Below are positions 16,312-24,036 of a stretch of 43,556 nt of DNA, one piece after another; position 1 is the first letter of the stretch; each line of letters begins with the position of its first letter. The position numbers and the translations under genes were made by a program. The stretch is from Alphaproteobacteria bacterium (GTDB lineage: Bacteria > Pseudomonadota > Alphaproteobacteria > UBA6615), in contig JAJFJA010000007.1 in the NCBI GenBank assembly GCA_021774445.1, positions 1-43,556 of the forward strand, written 5' to 3'. A model generated the notes under the pieces. It ran no database searches. It had not been told where the DNA came from and was given only the letters and a program-made list of their open reading frames with translations.

Positions 16312-17166
16312 GTGATTTCCGAAGATATCAGCATCGCGACCGCGCAAGCATCGGGATCGGGGGCCAGCACGAATGCGGCTGGCAAATCCCCGGCTTGCTT
16401 GATGCTGGTACAGCAATTGCTGTCGTTTCTCGGCCATGACCCCGGCCCGCCCGATGGGATCCTGGGCTCAGCGACTCGAGAGGCCCTGCGTGCGTTTCAG
16501 CGGCAGCGCGGCCTGCCGGTCAGCGGCGCGCTGACCGACGATGTCATGGCCTGCTTCGAGAGCGTGCGCATGATATCGGCGGTAATGGCAATGACGACAC
16601 CGCTGCCGCTGCAGAAGGCCGGCGGGACGCAAGCGCGGCTGTCGGCGGCGCTCGACGCCTTTCAAAACGAGGATTTCGAGACGGCCCGGACGATCTGGAT
16701 CGACCTGGCGGGAAAAGACAATGCCGAGGCGCAACACCGACTCGGCATCATGTATGACTGCGGTCGCGGCATGGAACGCAATCCCGAACGTGCGGCGGCG
16801 TGGTATCGCCGGGCCGCGAAGCAGGACCACGCCCGGGCCCAGACGAATCTGGGTGCCATGTATGCCCGCGGCGAAGGGGTGCGGAAGGACTATGGGACCG
16901 CCTTCGACTTGATGCAGCGCGCGGCAAGCCAGGGGGTGACCCGGGCGCAGCACAATCTCGGGATGATGTATGCCGGCGGGAACGGCGCGCCGATGAATTA
17001 CGTGCAGGCCTATATGTGGTTTACCCTGGCGGCCGAAAAGGGCAATGACGAAGCGCGCAAAGCGCGCAATGCCCTGGGCGCCCTGATGTCGTTGAGCCAG
17101 ATCGTCGAAGCGAAACGCTTGGCCTGGGAATGGCGGGCCTTCAGAACAACACCGCCGGAGCCGTAA
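16312..17166 (+). CDS. peptidoglycan-binding plus Sel1-repeat protein
   Basis: 284 residues. A PG_binding_1-like module (about 28-80: LLSFLGHDPGPPDGILGSAT, then LRAFQRQRGLPVSG) is followed by three Sel1-like repeats (about 140-250): AEAQHRLGIMYDCGRGMERN, ARAQTNLGAMYARGEGVRKD and TRAQHNLGMMYAGGNGAPMN. Sel1 solenoids mediate protein contacts, and PG-binding modules suggest cell-wall work. No signal peptide is visible after the GTG start, which is odd for a wall-binding protein; a mis-set start or non-classical targeting is possible. Confidence 0.75.
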   Translation: MISEDISIATAQASGSGASTNAAGKSPACLMLVQQLLSFLGHDPGPPDGILGSATREALRAFQRQRGLPVSGALTDDVMACFESVRMISAVMAMTTPLPLQKAGGTQARLSAALDAFQNEDFETARTIWIDLAGKDNAEAQHRLGIMYDCGRGMERNPERAAAWYRRAAKQDHARAQTNLGAMYARGEGVRKDYGTAFDLMQRAASQGVTRAQHNLGMMYAGGNGAPMNYVQAYMWFTLAAEKGNDEARKARNALGALMSLSQIVEAKRLAWEWRAFRTTPPEP

Positions 17167-17235
17167 ATTAAGACTGTATTAACGCGGACAACCATAGCCT
17201 GCCCGACCATAGCCATTGCCGCTTTGGGGGGCAGG

Positions 17236-17445
17236 ATGGGTCAGTCGTCGATCATTCCACTGGTTCCTCGGTCAGCCGCCGGGTTTATCCCGCCGGCAGC
17301 CGACCGGTTTGCGCAAGCTGATAGCGGCGAGATCGAACAGCGGTGGCCGATACAAAAGACACTGCTCTTCGTGATCTGTACCAGTGCAGCTCTATGGACC
17401 GTGATCATTCTCGCGGCACGGGCAGCCTTTTTCGCAGGCAGCTAA
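17236..17445 (+). CDS. small single-pass membrane protein
   Basis: 69 residues with one C-terminal transmembrane segment (TLLFVICTSAALWTVIILAA, about 46-65) and a soluble N-terminal head. No family recognised. A Gly-rich Shine-Dalgarno-like run (GGGGGGCAGG) precedes the ATG. It is followed two bases later by the VanZ-like gene, indicating co-translation. Confidence 0.5.
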   Translation: MGQSSIIPLVPRSAAGFIPPAADRFAQADSGEIEQRWPIQKTLLFVICTSAALWTVIILAARAAFFAGS

Positions 17446-17447
17446 TA

Positions 17448-17873
17448 GTGGGGTCCGTGTGGGGCCGCATCCCGGGTCCGGCACCCCTATTACTGGTGGC
17501 CGCCGGGTTCATCGGATTGAGCTACGGCAGTTTGGCGGCAGCGCCGATCACACTCCTTGCCGACATTCACCGGGTCACAGGTGCCGACCAATTGTTGAGC
17601 TTCCCGGCCTTTACCACCTGGGGACATTTCATAGCCTATGCCCTGTGCGGCCTGTTGCTGGCATTCGTCAACCCGGGCCGGTGGCGCTGGCTGGGTTATA
17701 TTGGTTTGACCGCCGTCGCCATAGGCCTCGAGGTGGCGCAACAAGACCTGGCGACGCGCAGTTTCGATTGGGCGGACATGCTGGCCGGCGTCGCCGGGGT
17801 GGTCGCGGCGGCCGCCACCGCTCTCCTGCTTGCGGCGGCGGCCCAGGTCAGCGGCGAAAAACCGCCGACCTGA
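17448..17873 (+). CDS. VanZ-like membrane protein
   Basis: 141 residues with about four hydrophobic segments and the VanZ family pattern: TTWGHFIAYALCGLLLAF (the D/W-xxxHfiaY motif) and IGLEVAQQDLATRSFDWADM (the E..Q......D..D motif). VanZ-like proteins often sit in exopolysaccharide or exosortase loci; their role is unclear. GTG 17448 is the probable start (a second in-frame GTG at 17457). It converges on the epimerase gene, whose stop abuts this gene's stop. Confidence 0.75.
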   Translation: MGSVWGRIPGPAPLLLVAAGFIGLSYGSLAAAPITLLADIHRVTGADQLLSFPAFTTWGHFIAYALCGLLLAFVNPGRWRWLGYIGLTAVAIGLEVAQQDLATRSFDWADMLAGVAGVVAAAATALLLAAAAQVSGEKPPT

Positions 17874-18881
17874 CTAGTCGCCCGCCGCCAGCTGCGCCTG
17901 CCGACCGGCGATAATCTGGTCGTAGATCCAGCGATATGTCCGTTCGAGGCCGTCTTCCAGGCGAATCGACGGGGCCCAATCGTCATAGAGCGCCTTGATC
18001 ATGGTGTTATCGCTGTTGCGACCGCGCACGCCTTTCGGCGCATCGAGGCGGTAGCGGCGATGCAGCTTGATGCCGGCAATGGCCTCGGCGATGTCGGCGA
18101 GCTGATTGATGGAAACGAGCTGATCGCTGCCGAGGTTCACCGGCTCGGTATTGGCGCCATGCATGATCAACTGGGTGCCTTCGATACAGTCGTCGATATA
18201 CATGAAACTGCGGGTCTGCTCGCCGTCACCCCAGATCTCGATCTCGTGGCGGCCGGACAGTTTAGCCTCGATGACCTTGCGGCAGATCGCCGCCGGGGCC
18301 TTCTCGCGGCCGCCGTCATAAGTACCCCAAGGGCCATATACGTTGTGATAGCGCGCCGTCCGAGTGCGCAGCGCGAAGTCTTCGCGGAAGTGGCGGCACA
18401 TGCGCTCGCTGAACAACTTCTCCCAGCCGTAACCGTCTTCGGGCAGGGCGGGATAGGCGTCGCTCTCACGCAGGGCGACGACGTCGGCATCGGTTTGCTT
18501 GTCGGCGGCATAGACGCAGGCCGAGGACGCGAAGAAATAATCGCGGACCTGGTGCTGGCGCGCGGCCATCAGCATGTGGGTGTTGATCAACACCGAGAGC
18601 ATGCAATCGGCCTTGTGGGATTCGATGAACCCCATGCCGCCCATATCGGCGGCAAGGTTGTAGACGACCGCCGCACCACGGGCGACCTGATCGCAGGCGG
18701 CGCGATCGGTGAGGTCGCGTTGCAGGCTGTCGACCTCGGGGTGCAGCTGATACCAAGACGACATGGGCTTTTTGTCGACGGCACGGATGCGGCGATGGCC
18801 CTGGCGGACCAGACTGCCGACCAAATGGCCGCCGATGAAACCACCGGCTCCGGTGACGACGATGAAATCATCCTTGTCCAT
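17874..18881 (-). CDS. GDP-mannose 3,5-epimerase-like NAD-dependent epimerase
   Basis: 335-residue extended-SDR enzyme. The Rossmann motif TGAGGFIG is at 10-17, and NLAADMGGMGFIESHKADCM is strikingly close to plant GDP-mannose 3,5-epimerase. SSACVY contains Cys122 and GGREKAPAA contains Lys194, equivalent in position to the Cys and Lys that do acid/base catalysis in plant GME. YGWEK (Tyr151, Lys155) completes the SDR site. It would turn GDP-D-mannose into GDP-L-galactose/gulose for a surface glycan. It overlaps the glycosyltransferase gene upstream by 14 bases, so they are one operon. Confidence 0.85.
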   Translation of the reverse strand: MDKDDFIVVTGAGGFIGGHLVGSLVRQGHRRIRAVDKKPMSSWYQLHPEVDSLQRDLTDRAACDQVARGAAVVYNLAADMGGMGFIESHKADCMLSVLINTHMLMAARQHQVRDYFFASSACVYAADKQTDADVVALRESDAYPALPEDGYGWEKLFSERMCRHFREDFALRTRTARYHNVYGPWGTYDGGREKAPAAICRKVIEAKLSGRHEIEIWGDGEQTRSFMYIDDCIEGTQLIMHGANTEPVNLGSDQLVSINQLADIAEAIAGIKLHRRYRLDAPKGVRGRNSDNTMIKALYDDWAPSIRLEDGLERTYRWIYDQIIAGRQAQLAAGD

Positions 18882-20205
18882 AAAGCGTCTCCCTGACTAG
18901 CCTTGGGCGCACCCGCCGGGGTGCTTGCGATGGCATGGCATCGTCGATAACAGCCTCGAACCGCCCGGCGATGGTTCGTATGTCGAAGGTGCGTTCGGCA
19001 TAATCGCGCGCGTTTTGCGCCAGGCGACCGCGTAGATCCGGGGCGGCCACAAGACGCTCGGCGGCGGCGACGAATGCCGATGGGTCGTCGGGGTCGGCGA
19101 CCAATCCGGCGCCGTTGTCGGTGAGCAGCCGGGCGGCCAGGTTCGCGGCCGGTATGGCAGCCAGGACCGGGCGCCCGGCACAGAGATAGCTCAAGACCTT
19201 CGACGGCACCGCGCAGGCCCCGGCGTCCGCCTCGAGGGTGGCCAACAGCACATCGGCGCTGGCCAAGACCTCGGACAACCGTTCGTAGGGCTGGAAGCCG
19301 ATGACGCGCAAATTGCGCAATCCCGCCTCGGCGGATTTATGGGCCAGCCACTCGGCGCCGAGACCCTCCGAAACGATGAGGAAGGAAATGTCGGGCCGGT
19401 CGCGAAAATGGTCGGCGAGCTGCAGGATAATGCCGGCATTATGCTTAAGCCCCATCATCCCGGTGTAGGCGAAAGTCAGCTGACCGGAGAGACCCTGTTC
19501 CCGCGACCAGTCGTTGTCGTGCGGCAACGGCACGACCTCATTCAGGGGGGCCCAGTTTTCGACAACCGAGAGCCGTTCGGGCGGGATGCCCCAGGCGCGC
19601 GCCGGGGCTTCGAAATCCTTTGATATGACCACCAGCGCCCCGCAATTTCGGGCGATGCGACGTTCCATCGCCTGGTAGTAATCGCCAATCAGCGCGCCAA
19701 TGCCCGGCAGTTTGCGCGACAGCAACCGCTTCGCCGCCAGACCGTTGAGGTCCTGCACCCAAAAGACGATCGGGATTGCGAGGCGACGGCAGCGCCGAGA
19801 CAGCAAGTTCAGCGAGTCGAGCGGGGTGTTGCAGCAAATGACCAGATCCGGGCGCTCTTGCTCGACGCGGTCGGCAAGCAGGCGCCCATACTCGACCTCG
19901 TGACGCCAGCGCTTGATAAAAGCATAGCGCTGGTACGCCGAGCCGGTAGAGATGCCGGCGATCGCAAGGCCGTTGGGGTCGTCGGCGCGGCGCGACAAGG
20001 CTCCTTTCGGGGTGGGATTGGCGGCGGCATAGAGATGGAGAACATCGTGGCCGCGGCACGCCAGCTCCCGGCTCAGCTGAATTTGAAAAGCGTGGCCGGC
20101 GTAGTCGTGGAGGACAATACGGCGGCCGGGCAAAGCGGGCCGCGGCGGTGCCTCCGGCTGGGGCGACTCGACTGTCCATTCTGGTCTTGCCTGGGCCGCT
20201 TGCAC
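18868..20205 (-). CDS. glycosyltransferase family 4 (WbuB-like)
   Basis: 445 residues with a GT-B fold: an N-terminal RIVLHDYAGHAFQIQLSREL and a C-terminal donor-binding half with LTFAYTGMMGLKHNAGIILQ, VIGFQPYERLSEVLASADVL and the E-x7-E-like stretch around CAVPSKVLSYLCAGRPVLAA. GT4 enzymes of this kind transfer sugars during capsule or EPS assembly. GTG 20205 has GGGAG upstream. It forms an operon with the GME-like epimerase, which may supply its donor, and is divergent from the PqqD-HprK gene. Confidence 0.85.
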   Translation of the reverse strand: MQAAQARPEWTVESPQPEAPPRPALPGRRIVLHDYAGHAFQIQLSRELACRGHDVLHLYAAANPTPKGALSRRADDPNGLAIAGISTGSAYQRYAFIKRWRHEVEYGRLLADRVEQERPDLVICCNTPLDSLNLLSRRCRRLAIPIVFWVQDLNGLAAKRLLSRKLPGIGALIGDYYQAMERRIARNCGALVVISKDFEAPARAWGIPPERLSVVENWAPLNEVVPLPHDNDWSREQGLSGQLTFAYTGMMGLKHNAGIILQLADHFRDRPDISFLIVSEGLGAEWLAHKSAEAGLRNLRVIGFQPYERLSEVLASADVLLATLEADAGACAVPSKVLSYLCAGRPVLAAIPAANLAARLLTDNGAGLVADPDDPSAFVAAAERLVAAPDLRGRLAQNARDYAERTFDIRTIAGRFEAVIDDAMPSQAPRRVRPRLVRETLYGQG

Positions 20206-20470
20206 CAAAGAACCGCTCCCACATTCGCCACGGTCTGTGTGGCCGCCGTTGCGATGTCGTCGATGATATGGGCGGCATCGAAAGCGATCTTGTGAGCATT
20301 TTGTGGGCGCCCCATGATCGACTGCGACAGAGCGTCACGCGACGCCGTGAGAGTCAGCCCGGCACTTGCCGGCCCCGAAATTGCCACGGGTGCGCGGGTG
20401 CATCGGACATTGAGCGGAAGACGGGGTTGGCGGATAACTGGCGAACGGTTCTTTGAGAGGGACTTGGCCA

Positions 20471-21643
20471 GTGGTGCTAACGCAGGCGCGAACCTGTGTC
20501 GATGTGGCGGTCCATATCCTGGCCGACAACAGCGCGGTCGTGTTCAACGAAGCGACGCAGCAGTTGTTTTCGTTCGATGCGTTGGCCACCTATCTGTGGT
20601 GCCGGTGGGAGGCCGGGAACACACGAACCGATTTGGCAAAGGCCCTCGATACCGACACCAACCTGAAGACATCCTCGGCGCAGGAGATGGTCGATGAATG
20701 TCTGGCGCAATGGCGGCAGCATCGCTTGATCGGCGAACGGTCCCGCGTGCCGCCGACGCCGGCCATTCGGCAGCGCGCCGCGCCAGCGCTGCCGGATACC
20801 GCCGGCGATAGCGTGAGTTCCGATCTGCAGATTGCCGGCGAACCGTATCGGCTGCATTACGGCAGCCGCGCCGTGGCGGCGTTGGTGCAGCCGATGCTGG
20901 CGCATCTGGAACGGCCATGCCGGGGGGTACCGGAGGCCGCGTTCACGCTGGCGGCCGAAGCGGATCGCTTCGTGCTACGGCATGGCGCGCAGATGGTAGA
21001 AGAATGCGACGCCGCCGACGAAGTGCCGCCGATGGTCAAGTTCTGCCTCAATGTCGACCTGCTCGAGCATGGCCGCTACGCCCTGGCCTTTCACGCCGCG
21101 GCGGTGGCGCGTGGCAACGGTGCGCTGTTGCTGCCCGCCGCGTCGGGCAGCGGCAAGTCGACCCTGACGGCCGGACTGCTGCATGATGGCTGGGACTACC
21201 TGACGGATGACTCGGCACTGCTGGACAGCACGGCCGTGGCGGTCCGCGGGGTCGGATTCGACGTCTGCCTGAAAGCAGACGCGTGGACGGTCGTGCGACC
21301 GCTGTTTCCGGCTCTCGACGGGCTGCCGATTTATCGCCGCGGGGACGGCCATCGGGTGCGTTACCTGAAGCCGCCGGCGCGGCTGGCAGACCCGGCGGCG
21401 GCGTATCCCGTCGAGTGGATCGTGTTTCCGCACTATCAGGCGGATAGCGCCTGCGTGTTGCAAGAGGTCGCGGCGACCGACGCGCTGCAACGCCTGCTGC
21501 GCGAGGCTTTCGCCCCGAGCCGGCGACTGTCCCGCGCCGGGTTCAGGGCACTGGCGAAGTTGGTTGAAGACAAACCCTGCCACAGCTTGACCTATGGGTC
21601 GCAACAGGACGCGGTGGCCGTGCTGCGGCAGTTGCGCCGTTGA
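20471..21643 (+). CDS. PqqD-domain / HprK-related kinase fusion
   Basis: 390 residues joining two parts usually encoded separately. Residues about 5-90 are PqqD-like, the peptide-binding fold (RiPP recognition element): VVFNEATQQLFSFDALATYL, then WEAGNTRTDLAKALDTD and QWRQHRLI. Residues about 110-390 are an HPr-kinase-like domain: LAFHAAAVARGNGALLLPAA, Walker A ASGSGKST at 224-231, and YLTDDSALLD as the acidic Walker-B-like strand. This resembles the pairing of HprK-related kinase A with a PqqD-family partner, system function unknown. GTG 20471 has GAGAGGGA upstream; TTG 20453 is possible. It likely recognises and phosphorylates a peptide, plausibly the product of 22866-23162. Confidence 0.8.
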   Translation: MVLTQARTCVDVAVHILADNSAVVFNEATQQLFSFDALATYLWCRWEAGNTRTDLAKALDTDTNLKTSSAQEMVDECLAQWRQHRLIGERSRVPPTPAIRQRAAPALPDTAGDSVSSDLQIAGEPYRLHYGSRAVAALVQPMLAHLERPCRGVPEAAFTLAAEADRFVLRHGAQMVEECDAADEVPPMVKFCLNVDLLEHGRYALAFHAAAVARGNGALLLPAASGSGKSTLTAGLLHDGWDYLTDDSALLDSTAVAVRGVGFDVCLKADAWTVVRPLFPALDGLPIYRRGDGHRVRYLKPPARLADPAAAYPVEWIVFPHYQADSACVLQEVAATDALQRLLREAFAPSRRLSRAGFRALAKLVEDKPCHSLTYGSQQDAVAVLRQLRR

Positions 21644-21657
21644 GCGGGAACTCACAC

Positions 21658-22776
21658 GTGCCGCGACTGATCGGGGCCTGGCTGGCGGTCGATGATAGTG
21701 CGCCCGCCGTGGCGGCCTTGCGCACAGGGTTGGCGGACCGCGCGCTTGATTGGCAGGCGCTGATGGCGTTCGCCAACGAGCAGCTGGTGGTGCCGCTGCT
21801 GCATGGCGCGCTGGCGGAGAAGGGCCTGCTCGACGCCGTGCCGGAAGACGTGGCGGCCTATCTGAGTTTCCTGGCCGCGCGCAATGACGAGCGGAACGGG
21901 CGGCTGGAAGCGCAGATTCTGGAGGTTTGTCGGGCACTCAACGACGCCGGTATCACGCCGATGCTGATCAAGGGCGCGGCCGAACTGATGGAAACACCGG
22001 GTAGCGCGGCACGGCAGGTGGTGGTCGGCGATGTGGATCTGCTGGTGCCGCCCGAAAGCGCCGAGGCGGCGGCCCGCGCGCTGGTCGACCTGGGCTATGC
22101 GGTGCTGCATCGCTACCCCGCCGACTCGCACGCGGTCGCCGATCTCTACCGGCCGAAAGACGCGGCCGTGATCGATCTGCACCGGCGCCCGCTGGAACTG
22201 GAGGCGCTGTTCCCGAACGCGGCAATCTGGGCGGCGGCGACGGCGCAGGCCCGCGACGGCGCCCGTTTCCGGCGGCCGGCGGCGGCGGACCATTTGCTGT
22301 GCCGGGTGTTGCATGACCAGGTGCAAGACGGGCGTCTGGGGACGGCGGAGGTCAATTTGCGCAGCGCCTATCAGGTGGCGCGCGCGCTGCAGCGGCACAG
22401 TGGACAAATCGACTTGGCGGCGATGAGGCGCCGCTTGCAGCCGCACGGCCTGGCGACGGCGCTGACGAGTTCGCTGCTGGCGGCGCACGATCTGTTCGGC
22501 GCGCCGATCGGTGCGGCGGCCGAGGCGACGATGGCGCGCGGTCTATGGAGCCGGGCGATGCATCAGCGGCGGTTGCTGCGACTGCGCTACCCGGCGTTGG
22601 GGCGACTCAATAATGCCATCGGCAATATGTGGAGCCCGTTCGCGCGACACCGCTACACGCCGGAAGAACCGGGTACCGTCGGGCGCTGGCGGCTGCTGAC
22701 ATTGCGGTTGCGTCATGGCGTGCCGGCGCTGGCACAGTATGGCGGCGCGTTGGCGCGGCGGCTGTTGGGTGCATAG
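21658..22776 (+). CDS. nucleotidyltransferase family protein (PF14907 type)
   Basis: 372 residues of the uncharacterised nucleotidyltransferase family seen next to HprK-related kinases and in some lasso-peptide clusters. Signatures: MLIKGAAELMETPG, then RQVVVGDVDLLVPP (the G-D-x-D pair expected to bind metal), ALVDLGYAVLHRYPADSHA and VIDLHRRPLELEALFP. The C-terminal half is helical and Arg-rich. GTG 21658 has GGGAA upstream; a TTG at 21640 overlapping the kinase stop would couple translation. It is in an operon with the PqqD-kinase fusion. Whether it nucleotidylates the peptide, the kinase or a small molecule is unknown. Confidence 0.8.
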   Translation: MPRLIGAWLAVDDSAPAVAALRTGLADRALDWQALMAFANEQLVVPLLHGALAEKGLLDAVPEDVAAYLSFLAARNDERNGRLEAQILEVCRALNDAGITPMLIKGAAELMETPGSAARQVVVGDVDLLVPPESAEAAARALVDLGYAVLHRYPADSHAVADLYRPKDAAVIDLHRRPLELEALFPNAAIWAAATAQARDGARFRRPAAADHLLCRVLHDQVQDGRLGTAEVNLRSAYQVARALQRHSGQIDLAAMRRRLQPHGLATALTSSLLAAHDLFGAPIGAAAEATMARGLWSRAMHQRRLLRLRYPALGRLNNAIGNMWSPFARHRYTPEEPGTVGRWRLLTLRLRHGVPALAQYGGALARRLLGA

Positions 22777-22802
22777 GACACAGCCGCCGCACGCGATGAC
22801 AC

Positions 22803-22831
22803 TTGACAGCGTCCTTAACCGCTTAAAGAAT
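22803..22831 (+). promoter_or_regulatory. promoter for the small peptide gene
   Basis: A perfect TTGACA (22803-22808), a 17-base spacer and AAGAAT (22826-22831). Predicted start is about 22838, giving a leader of about 28 bases before the ATG at 22866, with AAAGGG as ribosome-binding site. It lies in the gap after the nucleotidyltransferase, so the peptide can be made at a higher level than the enzymes. Confidence 0.6.
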
Positions 22832-22865
22832 GATCCATGAGAGGTAGCTCTAAAAGGGTGCAGGT

Positions 22866-23162
22866 ATGAGTACACAAGAGCATGACGCCCGTTCGGCGCT
22901 GGTCACAAGCGCAGAAGACAGTCGGCGCGCCTTCCTGGCGAAGTGCGGCAAGTTCGCCGTGGTGACATCGCCGGCGGTAACGCTGCTGCTGGACACGTCA
23001 ATGGCGTCCGCGACGGTTTACGCGTCGGGGAAGCCGCCGAGACATGGCCGTGGTAGCCGTCGGGGGCGGGGTCGGGGTCGGCATGGGCGGCCGCGGGTGA
23101 TCATCCACAAAGTCATTCACTATGACGGCGGCAGAGGGCCGGCGTGGCCGTACGACCCCTGA
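22866..23162 (+). CDS. Arg/Gly-rich small protein, candidate substrate peptide of the PqqD-kinase system
   Basis: 98 residues in two parts. Residues 19-54 hold a leader-like segment, SRRAFLAKCGKFAVVTSPAV (one Cys, C27) followed by TLLLDTSMASATVYASG, resembling a twin-arginine/hydrophobic export signal. Residues 55-98 are very basic: PPRHGRGSRRGRGRGRHG, then RVIIHKVIHYDGG and a WPYDP end. The basic tail has a single Ser (S64). It follows the kinase and nucleotidyltransferase genes on the same strand with its own strong promoter, and a hairpin follows its stop. No database family is claimed; a substrate role is inferred from position and architecture. Confidence 0.65.
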   Translation: MSTQEHDARSALVTSAEDSRRAFLAKCGKFAVVTSPAVTLLLDTSMASATVYASGKPPRHGRGSRRGRGRGRHGRPRVIIHKVIHYDGGRGPAWPYDP

Positions 23163-23180
23163 GCTGGCTGGGGGCCGGGT

Positions 23181-23209
23181 AAGGGCGCTGCGAGGCTTGC
23201 GGCGCCCTT
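23181..23209. terminator. hairpin after the peptide gene
   Basis: AAGGGCGC (23181-23188) pairs perfectly with GCGCCCTT (23202-23209) around a 13-base loop. It lies 19 bases after the peptide stop, at the 3' end of the FkbM fragment on the other strand. No long U-tract, so termination strength is uncertain. Confidence 0.5.
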
Positions 23210-23387
23210 AGGCGTGGGAGATAAGGTCCGCCTGGATCGCCTGTCCTGACGTGTCGAAGCTGGGGTTGTAGACGCCGGCTAGCGTTAGGCCGTATTCGGC
23301 GCAGTAGGCGATGACGTCGGCGGCCAGGGCTTGACCGGCGTAGAGTTCGACAAACGAACATTCGACGTAGGCGCAGCGTTGCAGGAC
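23208..23387 (-). pseudogene. C-terminal fragment of an FkbM-family methyltransferase
   Basis: About 60 codons reading YVECSFVELYAGQALAADVI and then CAEYGLTLAGVYNPSFDTSG, ending QAIQADLIS. This matches the C-terminal end of FkbM SAM-dependent methyltransferases (EvsFvpLYeGqpl..., ...AGvYNpsyd...g..iQaD). The SAM-binding part is absent: upstream codons to 23507 do not fit the family. FkbM enzymes methylate sugars or glycolipids, so this is a plausible relic of a longer glycan locus. Confidence 0.6.
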
Positions 23388-23509
23388 CCGACCTGCTGCC
23401 GCGGTTCCTCCCCGGCGACGGCTGTTTAGACCAATGACCCCCAGGATAACAAAAGACTCATCGGCATCAGGGTGGGGTACGTCCGCTTGCACCCGTTGCC
23501 GTGTCAATA

Positions 23510-23786
23510 TTCCCTGTTAGGGCCCAAAATACAGGGAACATTGCGGAAATATCAGCGAATCGCTCGACGGGAAATCGGGCAGAGTCGTGGCCGTTCAATC
23601 GGATACATGGCGAAACCGATTGCCCGGAACAGGGAACTCCATGCTTTCGATTGTAGGCCGACCAACTTGTGCCTCATCAGCCGGAAGGCGCGCCGAATCT
23701 GGGGGAGGTTTCCCGCGCCGCCACGACATAACCCTTGGCTATGTAGCGAGAATACAGAGAAATTTCGCGGCGTGGGTGCCGTCTAA
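23510..23786. other. non-coding stretch with ACAGGGA repeats, probable mobile-element footprint
   Basis: TTCCCTGT (23510-23517) and ACAGGGAA (23531-23538) form an 8-base inverted repeat; another ACAGGGAA occurs near 23630. Scattered TTCCCTG/CAGGGAA motifs of this kind often accompany insertion-sequence scars, from general familiarity and not a specific match. No transposase is present. Confidence 0.3.
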
Positions 23787-23933
23787 TCAGCGAGTGGTTT
23801 CCTTCAACCAAGCAGCGAGACCCTGCTCGATGCTTTTCATCTCACCTAGGAACTCTCCGGTAATCTCCTCACTCGGAAGGAAGACCGTTTCTGAGTGCTC
23901 GATGCGGTGAGGCGGAACGTAGACGATGCCCTT
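23787..23933 (-). pseudogene. orphan C-terminal gene fragment, family unknown
   Basis: The minus strand reads GIVYVPPHRIEHSETVFLPS, then EEITGEFLGEMKSIEQGLAA and WLKETTR before a TGA. This is amphipathic, protein-like sequence, but an in-frame TAA lies one codon before its start and there is no start codon. I read it as the 3' end of a gene whose front was lost. Confidence 0.4.
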
Positions 23934-24036
23934 TTAAGGCTTGTAGCTATAAGCCATCTCAGGGATCGAATCGCTAAACGGATAGTGCATGCAAGACCGC
24001 CCGCCGCTTGCCAATTGGTTACAGAGAGTCCGGCCT

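Noticed and set aside
23472..23786. 104-codon plus-strand frame across the ACAGGGA repeats
   Set aside because: Translation has no protein character and looks like repeat-derived intergenic sequence.
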